The notes beneath the pieces are model-generated. The model was not told where the DNA came from, did not search any database, and worked only from the letters and a program-made list of their open reading frames with translations. The translations under genes and the position numbers were made by a program. From PALSA-505 sp036501145 (lineage in GTDB: Bacteria; Actinomycetota; Actinomycetes; Streptosporangiales; Streptosporangiaceae), in assembly GCA_036501145.1 (NCBI GenBank), contig DASYAV010000249.1, forward strand, positions 85,109 through 149,108: a stretch of DNA of 64,000 nt, in the 5' to 3' direction. Positions 19,336-27,653 of the stretch are shown here, in pieces. Positions within the stretch are counted from its first letter, which is position 1, and each line of letters starts with the position of its first letter.

Positions 19336-21039
19336 TCAGCCGCGGCGGGCCCGGTTCACCGCGGACAGCACCGCGCGCATCGAGGCGGTCACGGTGCTGC
19401 CGTCGATACCCGCCCCCCACAGCGTCTGACCGCCCACCGAGCAGGCCACGTAGGCGGCCGCCTGGGCGTCGCTGCCCGCCGACAGCGCGTGCTCGGCGTA
19501 GTCGAGCACCCGGACCTCGATGCCGACCGCGGCCAGCGCGTCGCAGAACGCCGAGATCGGGCCGTTGCCGACGCCCTCGACCTGGTGTGTCTGGCCGTCC
19601 ACGCTGATCTCGACGGTGAGCGCGTCCTTCGACTCCACCGCCGCCGTGCTGTAGTGCTCGAGCAGCCGGACCGTCCCTGGGGCCAGGTAGCTGGCGTGGA
19701 ACGTGTCCCAGATCTGTGCCGGGGTGACCTCGCCGCCCTCGGCGTCGGTGCGCGCCTGGACCAGCCGGGAGAACTCGATCTGCATCGGCCGGGGCAGGTC
19801 GAGCTGGTGCTCGGTCTTCATGATGTAGGCCACGCCGCCCTTGCCGGACTGCGAGTTCACCCGGATCACGGCCTCGTAGGTGCGGCCCACGTCCTGCGGG
19901 TCGATCGGCAGGTAGGGAACGGCCCACTGCTGCTGTGACACGGGGATCCCGGCGGCCGCGGCGTCGGCCTCGAACGCCTCGAAGCCCTTCTTGATCGCGT
20001 CCTGGTGCGACCCGGAGAACGCGGTGTACACCAGCTCGCCGGCGTACGGGTGCCGCGGGTGCACCGGGAGCTGGTTGCAGTACTCCACGGTGCGCCGGAT
20101 CTCGTCGATATCGGAGAAGTCGATCATCGGGTCGATGCCCTGGCTGAACAGGTTCAGGCCCAGCGTGACCAGGCACACGTTGCCGGTCCGCTCGCCGTTG
20201 CCGAACAGGCAGCCCTCGATCCGGTCCGCGCCGGCCAGCACGGCCAGCTCGGCGTCGGCGACCGCGGTGCCCCGGTCGTTGTGGGTGTGCACCGACAGGC
20301 AGATGTGCTCGCGCCGGGACAGCTGGCGGCCCATCCACTCGATCTGGTCGGCGTACACGTTCGGGGTGGACCGCTCGACCGTGCACGGCAGGTTGAGGAT
20401 GATCTCCCGGCCGGGCCCGGGCTGCCACACGTCCATCACGGCCTCACAGATCTCGGCCGCGAAGTCGAGCTCGGTGTCCATGAAGATCTCGGGCGAGTAC
20501 TCGTAGCCGAAGTCGCACCCGGGCAGGTAGGCCTCGGCGTACTTCATCACCGACCGGGTGCCCTCGGCGGCCATCGCCTTGCACTGCTCCCGGTCCACCC
20601 CGAAGACCACCCGGCGGAACAGCGGTGCGGCCGCGTTGTACATGTGCACGGTCGCCTGCCGGGCCCCGGCCAGCGACTGCACGGTCCGCTCGATCAGTTC
20701 GTCGCGGGCCTGGGTGAGCACCGAGATCTGCACGTCGTCGGGGATGCGCTCTTCCTCGATGAGGTCGCGCACGAAGTCGAAGTCGGTCTGGCTGGCCGAC
20801 GGGAAGCCGACCTCGATCTCCTTGTAGCCCATCCGCACCAGCAGCTCGAACATCTGCCGCTTGCGCGCGGGGCTCATCGGGTCGATCAGCGCCTGATTGC
20901 CGTCCCGCAGGTCCGTGGTCAGCCAGCGCGGCGCGGCGGTGACGGCCTGGCCCGGCCAGCGGCGGTCAGGGAGGTCGACGGGGGTGAACGGTACGTAACG
21001 GTGGCAGGGCATGCCACTGGGCTGCTGCTTGAACTGCAC
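19336..21039 (-). CDS. leuA: 2-isopropylmalate synthase
   Basis: The product has 567 residues. The HMGL-like TIM barrel contains TTDLRDGNQALIDPMS (metal-binding Asp) and HTHNDRGTAVADAELA (metal His pair). The C-terminal regulatory LeuA dimer domain starts at about 440 and gives leucine feedback control in the family. It catalyses acetyl-CoA plus 2-ketoisovalerate to 2-isopropylmalate, the first step of leucine synthesis. It is the long actinobacterial form. GTG 21039 is chosen because GAGGGAG lies 7 nt upstream. The 5' leader carries a leucine-rich peptide and hairpin. Confidence 0.97.
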   Translation of the reverse strand: MQFKQQPSGMPCHRYVPFTPVDLPDRRWPGQAVTAAPRWLTTDLRDGNQALIDPMSPARKRQMFELLVRMGYKEIEVGFPSASQTDFDFVRDLIEEERIPDDVQISVLTQARDELIERTVQSLAGARQATVHMYNAAAPLFRRVVFGVDREQCKAMAAEGTRSVMKYAEAYLPGCDFGYEYSPEIFMDTELDFAAEICEAVMDVWQPGPGREIILNLPCTVERSTPNVYADQIEWMGRQLSRREHICLSVHTHNDRGTAVADAELAVLAGADRIEGCLFGNGERTGNVCLVTLGLNLFSQGIDPMIDFSDIDEIRRTVEYCNQLPVHPRHPYAGELVYTAFSGSHQDAIKKGFEAFEADAAAAGIPVSQQQWAVPYLPIDPQDVGRTYEAVIRVNSQSGKGGVAYIMKTEHQLDLPRPMQIEFSRLVQARTDAEGGEVTPAQIWDTFHASYLAPGTVRLLEHYSTAAVESKDALTVEISVDGQTHQVEGVGNGPISAFCDALAAVGIEVRVLDYAEHALSAGSDAQAAAYVACSVGGQTLWGAGIDGSTVTASMRAVLSAVNRARRG

Positions 21040-21105
21040 TGCTGCTCCCTCGTTGCTCTGCGCGCGGCCAGCGAACACGCAAACGCCCCGCGGCGAGGGA
21101 GCCGG

Positions 21106-21135
21106 CCTTATCGGCCCCCGCCGCGGCCGATAAGG
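21106..21135 (-). promoter_or_regulatory. Attenuator hairpin in the leuA leader
   Basis: Arms CCTTATCGGCC (21106-21116) and GGCCGATAAGG (21125-21135) are an exact 11-bp inverted repeat with an 8-nt loop. The upstream arm in the transcript overlaps the last leucine codons and following codons of the leader peptide, and the peptide's stop codon lies in the downstream arm. A ribosome stalled on leucine codons would therefore change folding of this hairpin. Confidence 0.75.
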
Positions 21136-21155
21136 AGGAGCAGCCGGTGCGACAT
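21108..21155 (-). CDS. leuL: Leucine-rich leader peptide of leuA
   Basis: ATG 21155 opens a 15-codon frame, MSHRLLLLIGRGGGR, ended by TAA. It has four consecutive leucine codons (CTG CTC CTC CTT, 21143-21132). This is the hallmark of ribosome-mediated attenuation of leucine synthesis, known for actinobacterial leuA leaders. No SD is present, but a promoter-like pair places the transcript start about 4 nt upstream, so initiation may be nearly leaderless. The frame ends 68 nt before the leuA GTG. Confidence 0.75.
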   Translation of the reverse strand: MSHRLLLLIGRGGGR

Positions 21156-21166
21156 CACTGACCACG

Positions 21167-21195
21167 ATATCAGCCGAGACGGATGCCCGAGGCAA
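21167..21195 (-). promoter_or_regulatory. Candidate leuA promoter
   Basis: On the minus strand TTGCCT (21195-21190) and TGATAT (21172-21167) are separated by 17 bp. The predicted start lies near 21160, just before the leader peptide. Matches to consensus are partial (about 4/6 and 3/6). Confidence 0.4.
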
Positions 21196-21222
21196 CCGTT
21201 GCCGATGAGTGAGTGTTAGTGC

Positions 21223-22320
21223 TCATCTCACCGGCACCCCGTCTCGGGGTTGTTCGGCAGCGGTGTGGCTGCCTCCCTTCCGCGTTTCATGGCCACCTGC
21301 CGGGCGGGGCCCGGTCTTAGGGTCGGCTCCACGCTTGACGGCGGCCCCGACTGGGCCGACGGCGCTATCACCCGTGGCGGGTGGCTCGTAGCGCGCGAGG
21401 TTGACAGCGGCGTTGTCGTCACGCTGGTGACTGGCCTCGCAACTGGTGCAGGTCCAGTGCCCGGCCCAGCCGATGTCCTGCACCTGCCCGCACGCGTGGC
21501 AGGTCTTCGACGACGGGTACCAGCGGCCGGCGATCACCAGCGAGGACCCGTACCAGCCGGCCTTGTAGGCCAGCTGGCGGCGGGTCTGGCCCAGGGCGGA
21601 GTCCGACAGGCCCCGCCGCCTCGCACGGGCGCCGGTCAGGCCCTTCTGCCGCAGCATCCCGGCCGCATCCAGCCCTTCGGCCACGATCACGCCGTGGGTC
21701 TTGGCGAGCCTGGTGGTCAGCCGGTGGATGTGGTGGGCACGGATATCCGCGGCCCGGCGCTGCAACCGGGTGATCTTGACCTGGGTCCCGGCGTAGCGGG
21801 GTGACCCGAGGGTGCGGCGGGACCGTTCCCGGCCCAGGTGCCGCAACTCCTTCAGCGCCGCCTCCAGCGGCCGCGGGTTCGGCACCCGCTCGATCACCTC
21901 ACCGTCCCGGCTGGCGACGGTGGCCAGCACCCGCGGGAACCCCACCCTCCGCCCGGCACGCCGGCCCGCCCGTGAGGCCTGCCAGTTCCAGTACGCGTCC
22001 ACCCCCGCCTTGATGCCATCGGCGAACGCCTCCTTCGAGATGCCCGGCCACCACACCCCACCGGTCTCCCGGTCCACGCATTCGGTGTCCTTGGCCTGGT
22101 TCCACCGCTTCCGCAGCCCCGGCAGCGACGGCTTGGCCGTCTGCCCGCCGGTCTGCCGGTAGCGGGCCAGGTCCTCCTTCAGCGTGCGCACCGCCCAGTT
22201 GCGGGCATACCGGCGGCCACCGAACTGCCGCCGGATGCACGCCGCCTGCTCCGCGGTCGGGTCAAGGGCGAACCGGAACGCCTGCACGCTCCACCCCGCG
22301 GGCACCCCGAACCTAGCCAT
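21223..22320 (-). pseudogene. tnpB: TnpB-family (IS200/IS605-type) protein with internal deletion
   Basis: The frame encodes 365 residues. It has the TnpB N-terminal helix region, the RuvC-II segment VIVAEGLDAAGM (Glu215), the zinc finger CHACG...CTSC (Cys274, 277, 291, 294) and the RuvC-III segment HQRDDNAAVNLAR (Asp301). At residues 126-135 the sequence runs VGFPR directly into VLATVASRDG. In intact relatives, the FPRFK-type segment and the GVDLGVK segment are about 100 or more residues apart. So the WED/beta region and the RuvC-I catalytic aspartate are missing, with the frame kept. No TnpA or resolvase gene is adjacent. The element ends close to the leuA promoter. It is probably a dead nuclease. 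Confidence 0.8.
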
Positions 22321-22656
22321 GCCGCCAGTCCCCGCAGCACAAGCACCGCACACCCGTGGACGGCTCCTCCATGACCACCAGTGTGCCGCTGGCCACCGAC
22401 AACCGCCCCCGGGCCGATGCCACGATGCCACGCCGGGCACACCCAGACGGCCATCAGCGCCAGGCCCCCGCCGGGCGACGACCGTCGAGGCGGCCGCAGC
22501 ACCAGGTGAGGACCTCCACCCCGCCGGCCACCAGGCCGTCACCGGCCACACCGTCGCCGGGTACCACCAGGCACCCGCCGGCGGCGGCGAGCGCGGACCC
22601 GGCCAGCCCGGTGTTCATCCACTCGATGCCCCGCGTACGCGCCCAGCCGGTCAGAC
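22321..22656. other. Gap upstream of the TnpB gene with no recognisable gene
   Basis: This His/Arg/Pro-coding-biased stretch has no start with a ribosome site and no family match in any frame. It may be decayed IS or accessory DNA. No clear terminal inverted repeats or target duplication could be set from this sequence alone. Confidence 0.4.
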
Positions 22657-22850
22657 CTACTCCGCCAGCGCAATCACCAGAACATATGTGCCATAGGTAT
22701 TACTCACCATTCCTCGAACTTGTTCAGTACCCTCCGCGATTCCGGCCTCGCCGTAGCGAACGCAACCCGAGATCGATGGAAGATTGGTGCTGCCATAGCC
22801 CCCGACGCCATCGATCACGAAGGCGGCGGTGCGGGGGAAGGTTGTCAGTC
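22657..22850 (-). pseudogene. Possible 3' remnant of an unidentified gene
   Basis: A minus-strand frame ending at TAG 22657-22659 reads AAFVIDGVGGYGSTNLPSIS...GMVSNTYGTYVLVIALAE. It looks like the C-terminal strand-rich part of a real protein and has less extreme GC and codon bias than its neighbours. Upstream it runs into the 3' part of the zinc-ribbon gene in another frame, with no start or ribosome site of its own. It may be a truncated gene left by the TnpB element's insertion. No family is recognised. Confidence 0.3.
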
Positions 22851-23462
22851 GGTGGTGGCGGCGCGCTCGGTCATCGAGATGACGCCGTAGGCCTGCGCCT
22901 GGGTCATGGCGAGATCGGCCGCGATGGCCTGGGCCGCCTGCCGTTCGGCGTCGCTGAGCGGGCCGTCGGCCATGCCGATCCGCACCACCTCGGCCAGGAA
23001 CCACTCCCTGGCCTGGACGGCGAGTTGCTGGCCGACCTGGCTGAGCGCGGGTGCGACATGGTCCAGTGACTGACCCAGGTCGCGGTCCAGCGCGGCCTCG
23101 TCGTACCCCTGCGCCCCGGCGCCGGTGATCGCCTCGATGGCCTTGCGCCGCGAGGGCGGGCTCCCCGGGTCAGCGGAGCGCAGCATCGCCGAGGCGGCGG
23201 CGCGCATGCCGACCGGCAGCGCGGCCTGCATCTGGGCGGCGGTGGGCGCGGCCAGGGCGCTCGTGTGGTAGCGCGTCTTGCAGGTGAGGCACTGCACGTG
23301 CTCGCCCACCTTGTTCAGCGGGATGATCGGGATGAAGAACAGCGTGAAGAACCGCCGCCCACTGCGCAGCCGGTACTGCCGGTCGCCCCCGCAGCGCCGG
23401 CAGTGGAACATCCCCTGCCCGATCGTCCGGTAGAAGACCCGAAGCCCCCAGATGATCAGCAA
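22845..23462 (-). CDS. Zinc-ribbon protein with TerB-like C-terminal domain
   Basis: The product has 205 residues. The N-terminal segment IIWGLRVFYRTIGQGMFHCRRCGGDRQYRL has Cys21/Cys24, followed by a hydrophobic FFTLFFIPIIPL stretch and Cys58/Cys61 (QCLTCKTRYH). This is the zinc-ribbon layout common in actinobacteria. The C-terminal part (about 85-205) has helical repeats with acidic patches (GMADGPLSDAERQAAQAIAADLAMT) typical of TerB-like domains. The start is taken as TTG 23462 because AAGGAG lies 5 nt upstream; no ATG or GTG is better placed. It is divergent from the GNAT gene. Role unknown, perhaps envelope or metal stress. Confidence 0.75.
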   Translation of the reverse strand: MLIIWGLRVFYRTIGQGMFHCRRCGGDRQYRLRSGRRFFTLFFIPIIPLNKVGEHVQCLTCKTRYHTSALAAPTAAQMQAALPVGMRAAASAMLRSADPGSPPSRRKAIEAITGAGAQGYDEAALDRDLGQSLDHVAPALSQVGQQLAVQAREWFLAEVVRIGMADGPLSDAERQAAQAIAADLAMTQAQAYGVISMTERAATTD

Positions 23463-23673
23463 ACCCGCTCCTTCCGCCGGGCCGAGCCACTCGGCCGCTG
23501 GCGCCGCGCGGACCCCACCAGCCGCCGCGGGCGCCGCTTGATCACGTCTCAGATTCCGCCGCCTATCCTGTCGCAGATCGGCGGCCGGGTGGACGCTTTA
23601 CCCGGAAATCGCGCTATTCCCGCAGGCAGAAAACCTGTGGCAGCCCGGGGCGGCACTGGGCTTTCCTGGACTG

Positions 23674-24720
23674 GTGCGTATCGAACGTTTCGACCCGGCG
23701 ACGGACGCCGCCAAGATCCGGGTCTGCCATGAACTGTATTTGTCGTGCGCGCCGGTCGATGACCCGGACGTGCCCGCGGCCTCGCTGCCGGTGTTCACCG
23801 GCTGGGCCAGCCGCGGCTGGGACGCCGACCCCCGCGAGGGCTGGCTGGTATCCGGCAACGAGCCGGGCAGCTGGGTGGGCGGGTACATTCTCGCCCTGCC
23901 CGAGCACGAGAACCGGCACATGGGCCGGCTGGACCTGTTCGTGCCACCGGCGTACCGGCGGCGCGGCATCGGCACAGCGGTGCTGCGGCACGCGGCAGAC
24001 CGCGCCACCGAGAACGGCCGCACCCAGCTGACCTGCGACACCAGGGAAGGCTCCGCGGGCGCGGCGTTCGCCGGGGCCATCGGCGCGCAGGCCGGCGTCA
24101 CCGAGGTCCGGCGGGTCCTCGACCTGGCCGGTCAGCCGGCCGGCTACCTGGACCCGCTGCGCAGCCAGGCCGGCCAGGCGTCCGCAGGCTATTCGGTGGT
24201 GACCTGGTTCGGGCCCTGTCCCCAGGAGTACCTGGACCAGGTGGCCGCGATCGTCAACGCGATGGCCGACGCACCGCACAACCCGGACGAGGAACCCGAG
24301 TTGCTCGACGGCCGGCGGCTGCGCGACAGCGAGGAGCTGGACGTCATCCAGCAGACCCGCGGCTACTCGGTGGCGGCACGCTGCGACCAGACCGGTGAGC
24401 TGGTAGTGCTGACCAGGATCGCGGTGGACCCGCTGCGGCCCACCTGGGGCTGGCAGGAGCTGACCGCCGTGGTCCGCGCGCACCGCGGGCACCGGCTCGG
24501 GCTGCTGGTCAAGGTGGCCATGATGGACTGGCTGGCGCAGGCCGAGCCGGCCCTGGAGCACATCCTGACCGGGAACTCCGCCAGCAACAGCCACATGATC
24601 GGCATCAACGCCGACCTGGGCTACCGGGTGCTCGACCGCTGGCCGAGCTGGCAGCTGGACGTGGCCGCGATGACCGCCGGTGCGCGGGCGCGCTCGCAGG
24701 CCGCCGCCGAGCTCCGCTGA
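23674..24720 (+). CDS. GNAT-family N-acetyltransferase with two GNAT domains
   Basis: The product has 348 residues. The first GNAT domain (about 1-150) has the acetyl-CoA loop RRRGIGTAVL and flanking strand RLDLFVPPAY. The second (about 170-348) has LTRIAVDP...GWQELTAVVRAHRGHRLGLLVKVAMM and ends with GINADLGYRVLDRWPSWQ. The HRGHRLG loop there is a variant acetyl-CoA site. Such tandem GNAT proteins are common in actinobacteria with unknown or antibiotic/peptide substrates; MshD (mycothiol synthase) shares the architecture but its signature residues are not clear here. The start is GTG 23674. Substrate unknown. Confidence 0.85.
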   Translation: MRIERFDPATDAAKIRVCHELYLSCAPVDDPDVPAASLPVFTGWASRGWDADPREGWLVSGNEPGSWVGGYILALPEHENRHMGRLDLFVPPAYRRRGIGTAVLRHAADRATENGRTQLTCDTREGSAGAAFAGAIGAQAGVTEVRRVLDLAGQPAGYLDPLRSQAGQASAGYSVVTWFGPCPQEYLDQVAAIVNAMADAPHNPDEEPELLDGRRLRDSEELDVIQQTRGYSVAARCDQTGELVVLTRIAVDPLRPTWGWQELTAVVRAHRGHRLGLLVKVAMMDWLAQAEPALEHILTGNSASNSHMIGINADLGYRVLDRWPSWQLDVAAMTAGARARSQAAAELR

Positions 24721-25005
24721 CCTCTCCCGCCTGACGCGGGAGTTGCGTGATCCTGGCCGCTGCTGCCCGGAATCTGCTTGCCTGGACGCCTCTGCGTGTA
24801 CTGTGTGGGTATTGCCCCGGACCCCGGCTCTGCCCAGCCAACACGGCGGAAACAGCCCAGGATCCGGATTTTTTATGGGCCGGCCGGCGCCGGAACCGGG
24901 CGGCGGCCAGAACGGGCAATGGCCCACGGGAGATGCCTTCCCGATCGCAACGAGCCGTACAGGACCCATCTGCACGTCGCTCGTCACTTGCCTGAGGAGC
25001 CGGTC

Positions 25006-26076
25006 ATAAGCTTCGTCACCAGAGACGACCCCCCGCGTGAGCACCCCGCGCCTGCTCAGCGCACCGGAACCCGATCCGCTCAGGACACCCCATCATACGA
25101 CGGCACCGTGCCGTTCCCCGGCAGCGGCCATTCATCCGGAACCGCTGAGGGGCGGGCCCGGGCCGCGGTGACAGCCGCGTTCGTGGCCGTGCCGTTCGGC
25201 GGGCTGGCCGTGGCGGTGTGGCTGGCATGGGGTCACGGGCTGGGCCTGGCCGACATTCTGCTGGCAGCCGGGTGCTACGTGGTCACCGGGCTGGGGGTGA
25301 CCGTCGGGTTCCATCGGCTGCTGACTCACCGCAGCTTCACCGCCGCCCGCCCGCTGCGGGCGGCGCTGGCCATCGCGGGATCGATGAGCTTCCAGGGCGA
25401 TGTGATCGGCTGGGTGGCCATCCACCGCCGCCACCACGCTTTCACCGATCGCCCCGGCGACCCGCATTCGCCCTACCGGTACGGCACCAGCGTCGGCGGC
25501 CAGTTCCGCGGCCTCGCCCATGCCCATGTGGGCTGGCTGCTGCGGGACGACCCGACACCACCGACCCGGTATGCCCCTGACATGCTGGCCGACCCCGCGA
25601 TGCGGGCCGTCTCGTCGGCGTTCCCCGCCCTGTGCGCCGCCTCGCTGCTGGCCCCGGCGGCCGCGGGCTGGCTGATCGGCGGCACCTGGCGGGCTGCGCT
25701 GGCTGGCCTGCTCTGGGGCGGGCTTGTCCGCGTCGCGCTGCTGCAGCACGTCACCTGGTCGGTCAACTCGCTCTGCCACATGATCGGCGCCCGGCCGTTC
25801 GCCACCCGCCGTCATGACCGGGCCACCAACCTGTGGCCGCTGGCGCTGTTCTCGTTCGGCGAAAGCTGGCACAACGGCCATCACTCCGATCCGGGCTGTG
25901 CGCGGCACGGCGCCGGCCCCCGTCAGGTCGATGTGTCCGCCGCCGTCATTCGCGGCTTCGAGCACCTGGGCTGGGCCTCCGCCGTGCACTGGCCCGACCC
26001 GGCCCGGCTCGCGGCCCGCCGCCGCCCGCGCGGCCAGGACCGGCGCCAGCCCGCCCTCCCGTCAGCAGAACGCTGA
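25006..26076 (+). CDS. Acyl-CoA/acyl-lipid delta-9 fatty-acid desaturase
   Basis: The product is about 356 residues. The three histidine boxes of membrane di-iron desaturases are present: HRLLTH (about 103-108), HRRHH and HNGHH. Two pairs of membrane segments surround them. It inserts a double bond into fatty acyl chains and so sets membrane fluidity. The start is uncertain: the only good SD, GAGGAG at 24994-24999, points to ATA 25006. The in-frame standard codons TTG 24988, ATG 24919 and GTG 25108 lack ribosome sites. Before it, 24721-25005 holds no other gene. A flippase-like membrane protein follows 53 bp later. Confidence 0.9.
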   Translation: MSFVTRDDPPREHPAPAQRTGTRSAQDTPSYDGTVPFPGSGHSSGTAEGRARAAVTAAFVAVPFGGLAVAVWLAWGHGLGLADILLAAGCYVVTGLGVTVGFHRLLTHRSFTAARPLRAALAIAGSMSFQGDVIGWVAIHRRHHAFTDRPGDPHSPYRYGTSVGGQFRGLAHAHVGWLLRDDPTPPTRYAPDMLADPAMRAVSSAFPALCAASLLAPAAAGWLIGGTWRAALAGLLWGGLVRVALLQHVTWSVNSLCHMIGARPFATRRHDRATNLWPLALFSFGESWHNGHHSDPGCARHGAGPRQVDVSAAVIRGFEHLGWASAVHWPDPARLAARRRPRGQDRRQPALPSAER

Positions 26077-26129
26077 ACAGCGCCGACTGCGGGCCGGGCC
26101 CGCAGACACTCGCCACCCGCCCGCAGCAG

Positions 26130-27257
26130 GTGGCGGCGCGGCCGCGGCCCCGGCGCGGCCGGGCGATCCTGCGCGCCGTGGTCTCGGCGGCCCTCGTCGC
26201 GGCCGCCTTCGGGCTCGCCCTTCCGCGTGTCACGTCCTACCGCAGCGTGTGGGCCAGCGCGCACGCGATGACCTGGCCGCACACTCTGCTCATCGCGATC
26301 GCGGCCGCCGCCAGCATGACCTCTTACTGGATCGCGATTCGCGCGGTACTGCCTTCCCTGCGGCTCCGCCAGGCAGCGGTCGTTAACCTCGGCTCCAATG
26401 CGGTGGCCAACACCATGCCGGCAGGCGGCGCCCTGGCCATGGGCGTGAGCTGGGCGATGTTGTCCAGCTGGGGGCTCAGCACCGCCGACTACGTCCTCTA
26501 CACCCTGGTCGCCGGGGTCTGGAACGTCTTCGCCCTGCTGGGGCTGCCCGTTCTTGCCCTGCTGGTCATGACGACGGCCGGCCCGCCCGGCGCCGGACTG
26601 ATCACGGCGGCGGTCGTGGGCCTGGTCCTGCTCGCCGCCCTGGCCACCGGGCTCTGCCTGCTGCTGCGCAGCCAGGCTTTCGCGCTCCGCGCGGGCCGCG
26701 TGCTGCAGCGCCCCGTGGCTTTCACCGCCCGGTTGGCCCGCCGGCCGTCGCCCGCCAATACCGCCGGGGCACTCGCCAGTTTCCGTGACCGGGCCGGCGC
26801 CCTGCTCGCCGCCCGCGGCTGGCGGATCACCGCTGCCACCGTGGCCAGCAACCTGGCCCTGTGGCTCGTGCTGCTGGCATGCCTGCGCGGCCTCGGCCTG
26901 TCCCAGGCGCAGGTGCCCTGGCAGGTCTCCCTGGCGGCGTTCGCGTTCATCCGGCTGCTGACCGCGCTGCCCCTCACTCCCGGTGGCCTCGGGATCACCG
27001 AACTTGGCCTGGTGAGCATCCTCGCCGTCGGCGCCGGCCACGAGGTCAGTGCTCAGGTAACGGCTGCCGTGCTGCTGTACCGAGCCCTCACCTATCTGCC
27101 CCCGATCCCGCTGGGGGCCCTCGCCTGCCTTGTCTGGCGGCATGCGCCCAGGCTCGTCGCCACGAGGCCAGGCGGCCATAAAGCCCAGCCGGCGGAGCTG
27201 CCTGGAGTAGCGCTACGGGCAGTGGAGATTAGAACAGACTTTCGCTCTCCCGGATGA
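26130..27257 (+). CDS. Lysylphosphatidylglycerol synthase-TM-like membrane protein (flippase-like)
   Basis: The product has 375 residues with about eight membrane segments. It has the UPF0104/LPG_synthase_TM pattern: VNLGSNAVANTMPAGGALAMGVSWAMLSSWG in the first half, and FAFIRLLTALPLTPGGLGITELGLVSIL in the second. The PGGLGxxE motif is a family hallmark. The catalytic MprF synthase domain is absent, so this is the flippase half alone, likely moving lipids or glycolipids across the membrane. GTG 26130 is the first reasonable start after the desaturase stop but has a weak SD. Its stop overlaps an ATG (27254) of the next frame, so cotranscription with the desaturase and the TA genes is possible. 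Confidence 0.8.
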   Translation: MAARPRPRRGRAILRAVVSAALVAAAFGLALPRVTSYRSVWASAHAMTWPHTLLIAIAAAASMTSYWIAIRAVLPSLRLRQAAVVNLGSNAVANTMPAGGALAMGVSWAMLSSWGLSTADYVLYTLVAGVWNVFALLGLPVLALLVMTTAGPPGAGLITAAVVGLVLLAALATGLCLLLRSQAFALRAGRVLQRPVAFTARLARRPSPANTAGALASFRDRAGALLAARGWRITAATVASNLALWLVLLACLRGLGLSQAQVPWQVSLAAFAFIRLLTALPLTPGGLGITELGLVSILAVGAGHEVSAQVTAAVLLYRALTYLPPIPLGALACLVWRHAPRLVATRPGGHKAQPAELPGVALRAVEIRTDFRSPG

Positions 27258-27274
27258 AGGGCTACTCTAGGCGT

Positions 27275-27628
27275 ATGGACGCCGAGCAGGCCACCGCGGT
27301 GCGCACCAGGCACTGGCACCGGCCTGGCAAGCGGGCGGTGGTCGTCACCGACCTGTCCCACCTGCACGGGCCGGTCAGCGGCACCGTCGTGCTGCCGCAC
27401 TGGCTGTACTGGAGCCCGGCCGGGCACACGTGGGATCTGGACGACCCGGAGCAGACCCGGTCCATGTACGAGCATGTGCTCAACAACGTGGTCGAGGCCA
27501 GCGACCTGACCAGCTACCTGAATGCCGCCACGCTCGCCGCCATCTGGCCAGAGCTGTGGCTGCCCAAGGGGCTGCGCACCGCGTGGGAGGAATACCACCC
27601 GCAGCTGCGCGCCGTCGCGGCCGTCTGA
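27275..27628 (+). CDS. Small protein upstream of AbiEii toxin; candidate antitoxin
   Basis: The product has 117 residues, MDAEQATAVRTRHWHRPGKRAV... with VSGTVVLPHWLYWSPAGHTWDLDDP and a helical C-terminal half. It does not match the AbiEi antitoxin (no winged helix seen). I recognise the pairing with an AbiEii-type gene in actinobacteria but not a named family. ATG 27275 is chosen because a TACTCT -10-like hexamer sits 6 nt before it, as in leaderless transcripts. ATG 27254, overlapping the previous stop, is possible. The next gene starts 25 bp after its stop. Confidence 0.6.
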   Translation: MDAEQATAVRTRHWHRPGKRAVVVTDLSHLHGPVSGTVVLPHWLYWSPAGHTWDLDDPEQTRSMYEHVLNNVVEASDLTSYLNAATLAAIWPELWLPKGLRTAWEEYHPQLRAVAAV

Positions 27629-27653
27629 CCCGGCACCGCCGGGTGACCGCCTG

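Noticed and set aside
22321..22656. A serine-resolvase or TnpA gene upstream of TnpB
   Set aside because: No frame shows resolvase or Y1-transposase motifs (HUH, catalytic Tyr or Ser).
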